Part shown: in pieces, positions 19,758-20,282 of the stretch
How positions within the stretch are numbered: the first letter of the stretch is position 1
Layout: every line of letters begins with the position of its first letter
DNA from: a virus
Reading direction: 5' to 3' (one strand)
Length of the DNA: 20,282 nt
IMG/VR virus record: IMGVR_UViG_3300030104_001744
Location: 1 to 20,282 of that record
The notes under the pieces: model-generated
Seen by the model: the letters and a program-made list of their open reading frames with translations, nothing else
Told to the model about the DNA's origin: nothing
Databases searched by the model: none
Made by a program: the position numbers and the translations under genes

Positions 19758-20282
19758 CCCAAACCACCTTTCCTTTGACCATACCTTCTTCTTCTGGTAT
19801 TTCTGTGTGTGCTAAGAATTCTTCCTCTGATAATACCGAGTTCTCACTTTTGACTGTAGATTTCTTGTAAGACCTACCTTTTGGTTTCCATTTAGGTATC
19901 TGCACATCACATGTACCACCATTACCTTTGTAGAAAGAACACCATTTACATAGATTTTGTGGTTTCTGTTCATAATTCTCTTCAACTTCCATTCTTTCTT
20001 TCAGACAATCATGTACCATTTTGATTAATTCTTTGGCCTCGTCTAATACCGGTTGGTTAACTTTGACATAAAACGTGTCATCAAAGCGTAAGTAACTAAC
20101 TCCTACGAACTTTGGCATCTCTCCCATCTCTAAAGTATATAAAAATGCGTAAATAATAAGCTGTCTGTAGTAATCCTCTGGTAAATATGGTCCATATCGC
20201 TTGGATGTTTTGTAATCTAATAGTGTGGTACCTCCATCAAAGTCGTTACAGACAGCATCCACGATACCTATAACAGCATAAT
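19750..20282 (-). CDS. Cas4/RecB-like PD-(D/E)XK nuclease with cysteine cluster (5' end cut by window edge)
   Basis: The frame is open at the right edge and continues in phase for six codons upstream of a GTG at 20262, so the gene starts outside the window. The remaining 176 residues begin YAVIGIVDAVCND and contain the nuclease core: GIVD (Asp8), LLDYKTSKRYG (Asp22 and Lys24) and the helix YYRQLIIYAFLY with the conserved Gln and Tyr. Near residue 105, NLCKWCSFYKGNGGTCD supplies three cysteines like the C-terminal iron-sulfur cluster of Cas4 and AddB-type nucleases; the fourth would be in the missing N-terminal part. Such single-domain exonucleases occur in many archaeal viruses and act in DNA end processing or recombination. 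The acidic C-terminal 50 residues look like a flexible tail. Confidence 0.85.
   Translation of the reverse strand, partial: YAVIGIVDAVCNDFDGGTTLLDYKTSKRYGPYLPEDYYRQLIIYAFLYTLEMGEMPKFVGVSYLRFDDTFYVKVNQPVLDEAKELIKMVHDCLKERMEVEENYEQKPQNLCKWCSFYKGNGGTCDVQIPKWKPKGRSYKKSTVKSENSVLSEEEFLAHTEIPEEEGMVKGKVVWDD

Overview
This window is the structural (morphogenesis) region of a tailed virus with an HK97-type capsid. Every gene I accept lies on the minus strand, so the biological order runs from the right edge to the left edge. The set is packaging ATPase, portal, protease-scaffold, decoration protein, major capsid protein, fibres, connector and tail-completion protein. The likely host is a marine archaeon, perhaps Marine Group II (Poseidoniales), which would make this a magrovirus-like or related virus. 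This is inferred from: (1) four near-identical archaeal-type BRE/TATA promoters at operon starts, with no bacterial -35/-10 pattern seen; (2) a membrane protein with three GCxDPxAxNY...GSC repeats, as in surface proteins of marine archaea and some marine bacteria; (3) many N-glycosylation sequons in the predicted ectodomains; (4) gene families otherwise familiar from marine phages. No sequence search was possible, so the host call is about 60% sure.

Layout, right to left. A: the 3' part of a Cas4/RecB-like nuclease with cysteines, followed by a 31-aa membrane peptide. B (promoter P1): a sequon-rich repeat membrane protein, a three-helix membrane protein that may have two starts, and a 38-aa zinc ribbon. 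C (promoter P2): a structured leader and a 15-aa peptide with 7 cysteines. D (promoter P3): a membrane-anchored sequon-rich protein, a candidate small terminase and the large terminase. E (promoter P4): portal, protease-scaffold fusion, decoration protein, major capsid protein, an intergenic pseudoknot candidate, three large repeat-rich fibre-like proteins with a small acidic protein between two of them, two small proteins (one with a C-terminal membrane segment), the head-tail connector, an unrecognised 327-aa protein, five very basic small proteins, and a tail-terminator-like gene cut by the left edge.

The genes are packed very tightly. Junctions are mostly TAATG overlaps, 8-nt ATGnnTAA/ATGnnTGA overlaps, or one Shine-Dalgarno sequence set at the previous stop codon. 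This suggests translational coupling and was used to choose several starts. It also supports very short genes of 15, 16, 31, 38 and 57 codons. No tRNA, rRNA, CRISPR array, insertion sequence or replication gene (apart from the nuclease fragment) was seen. No gap between genes exceeds about 90 bases.
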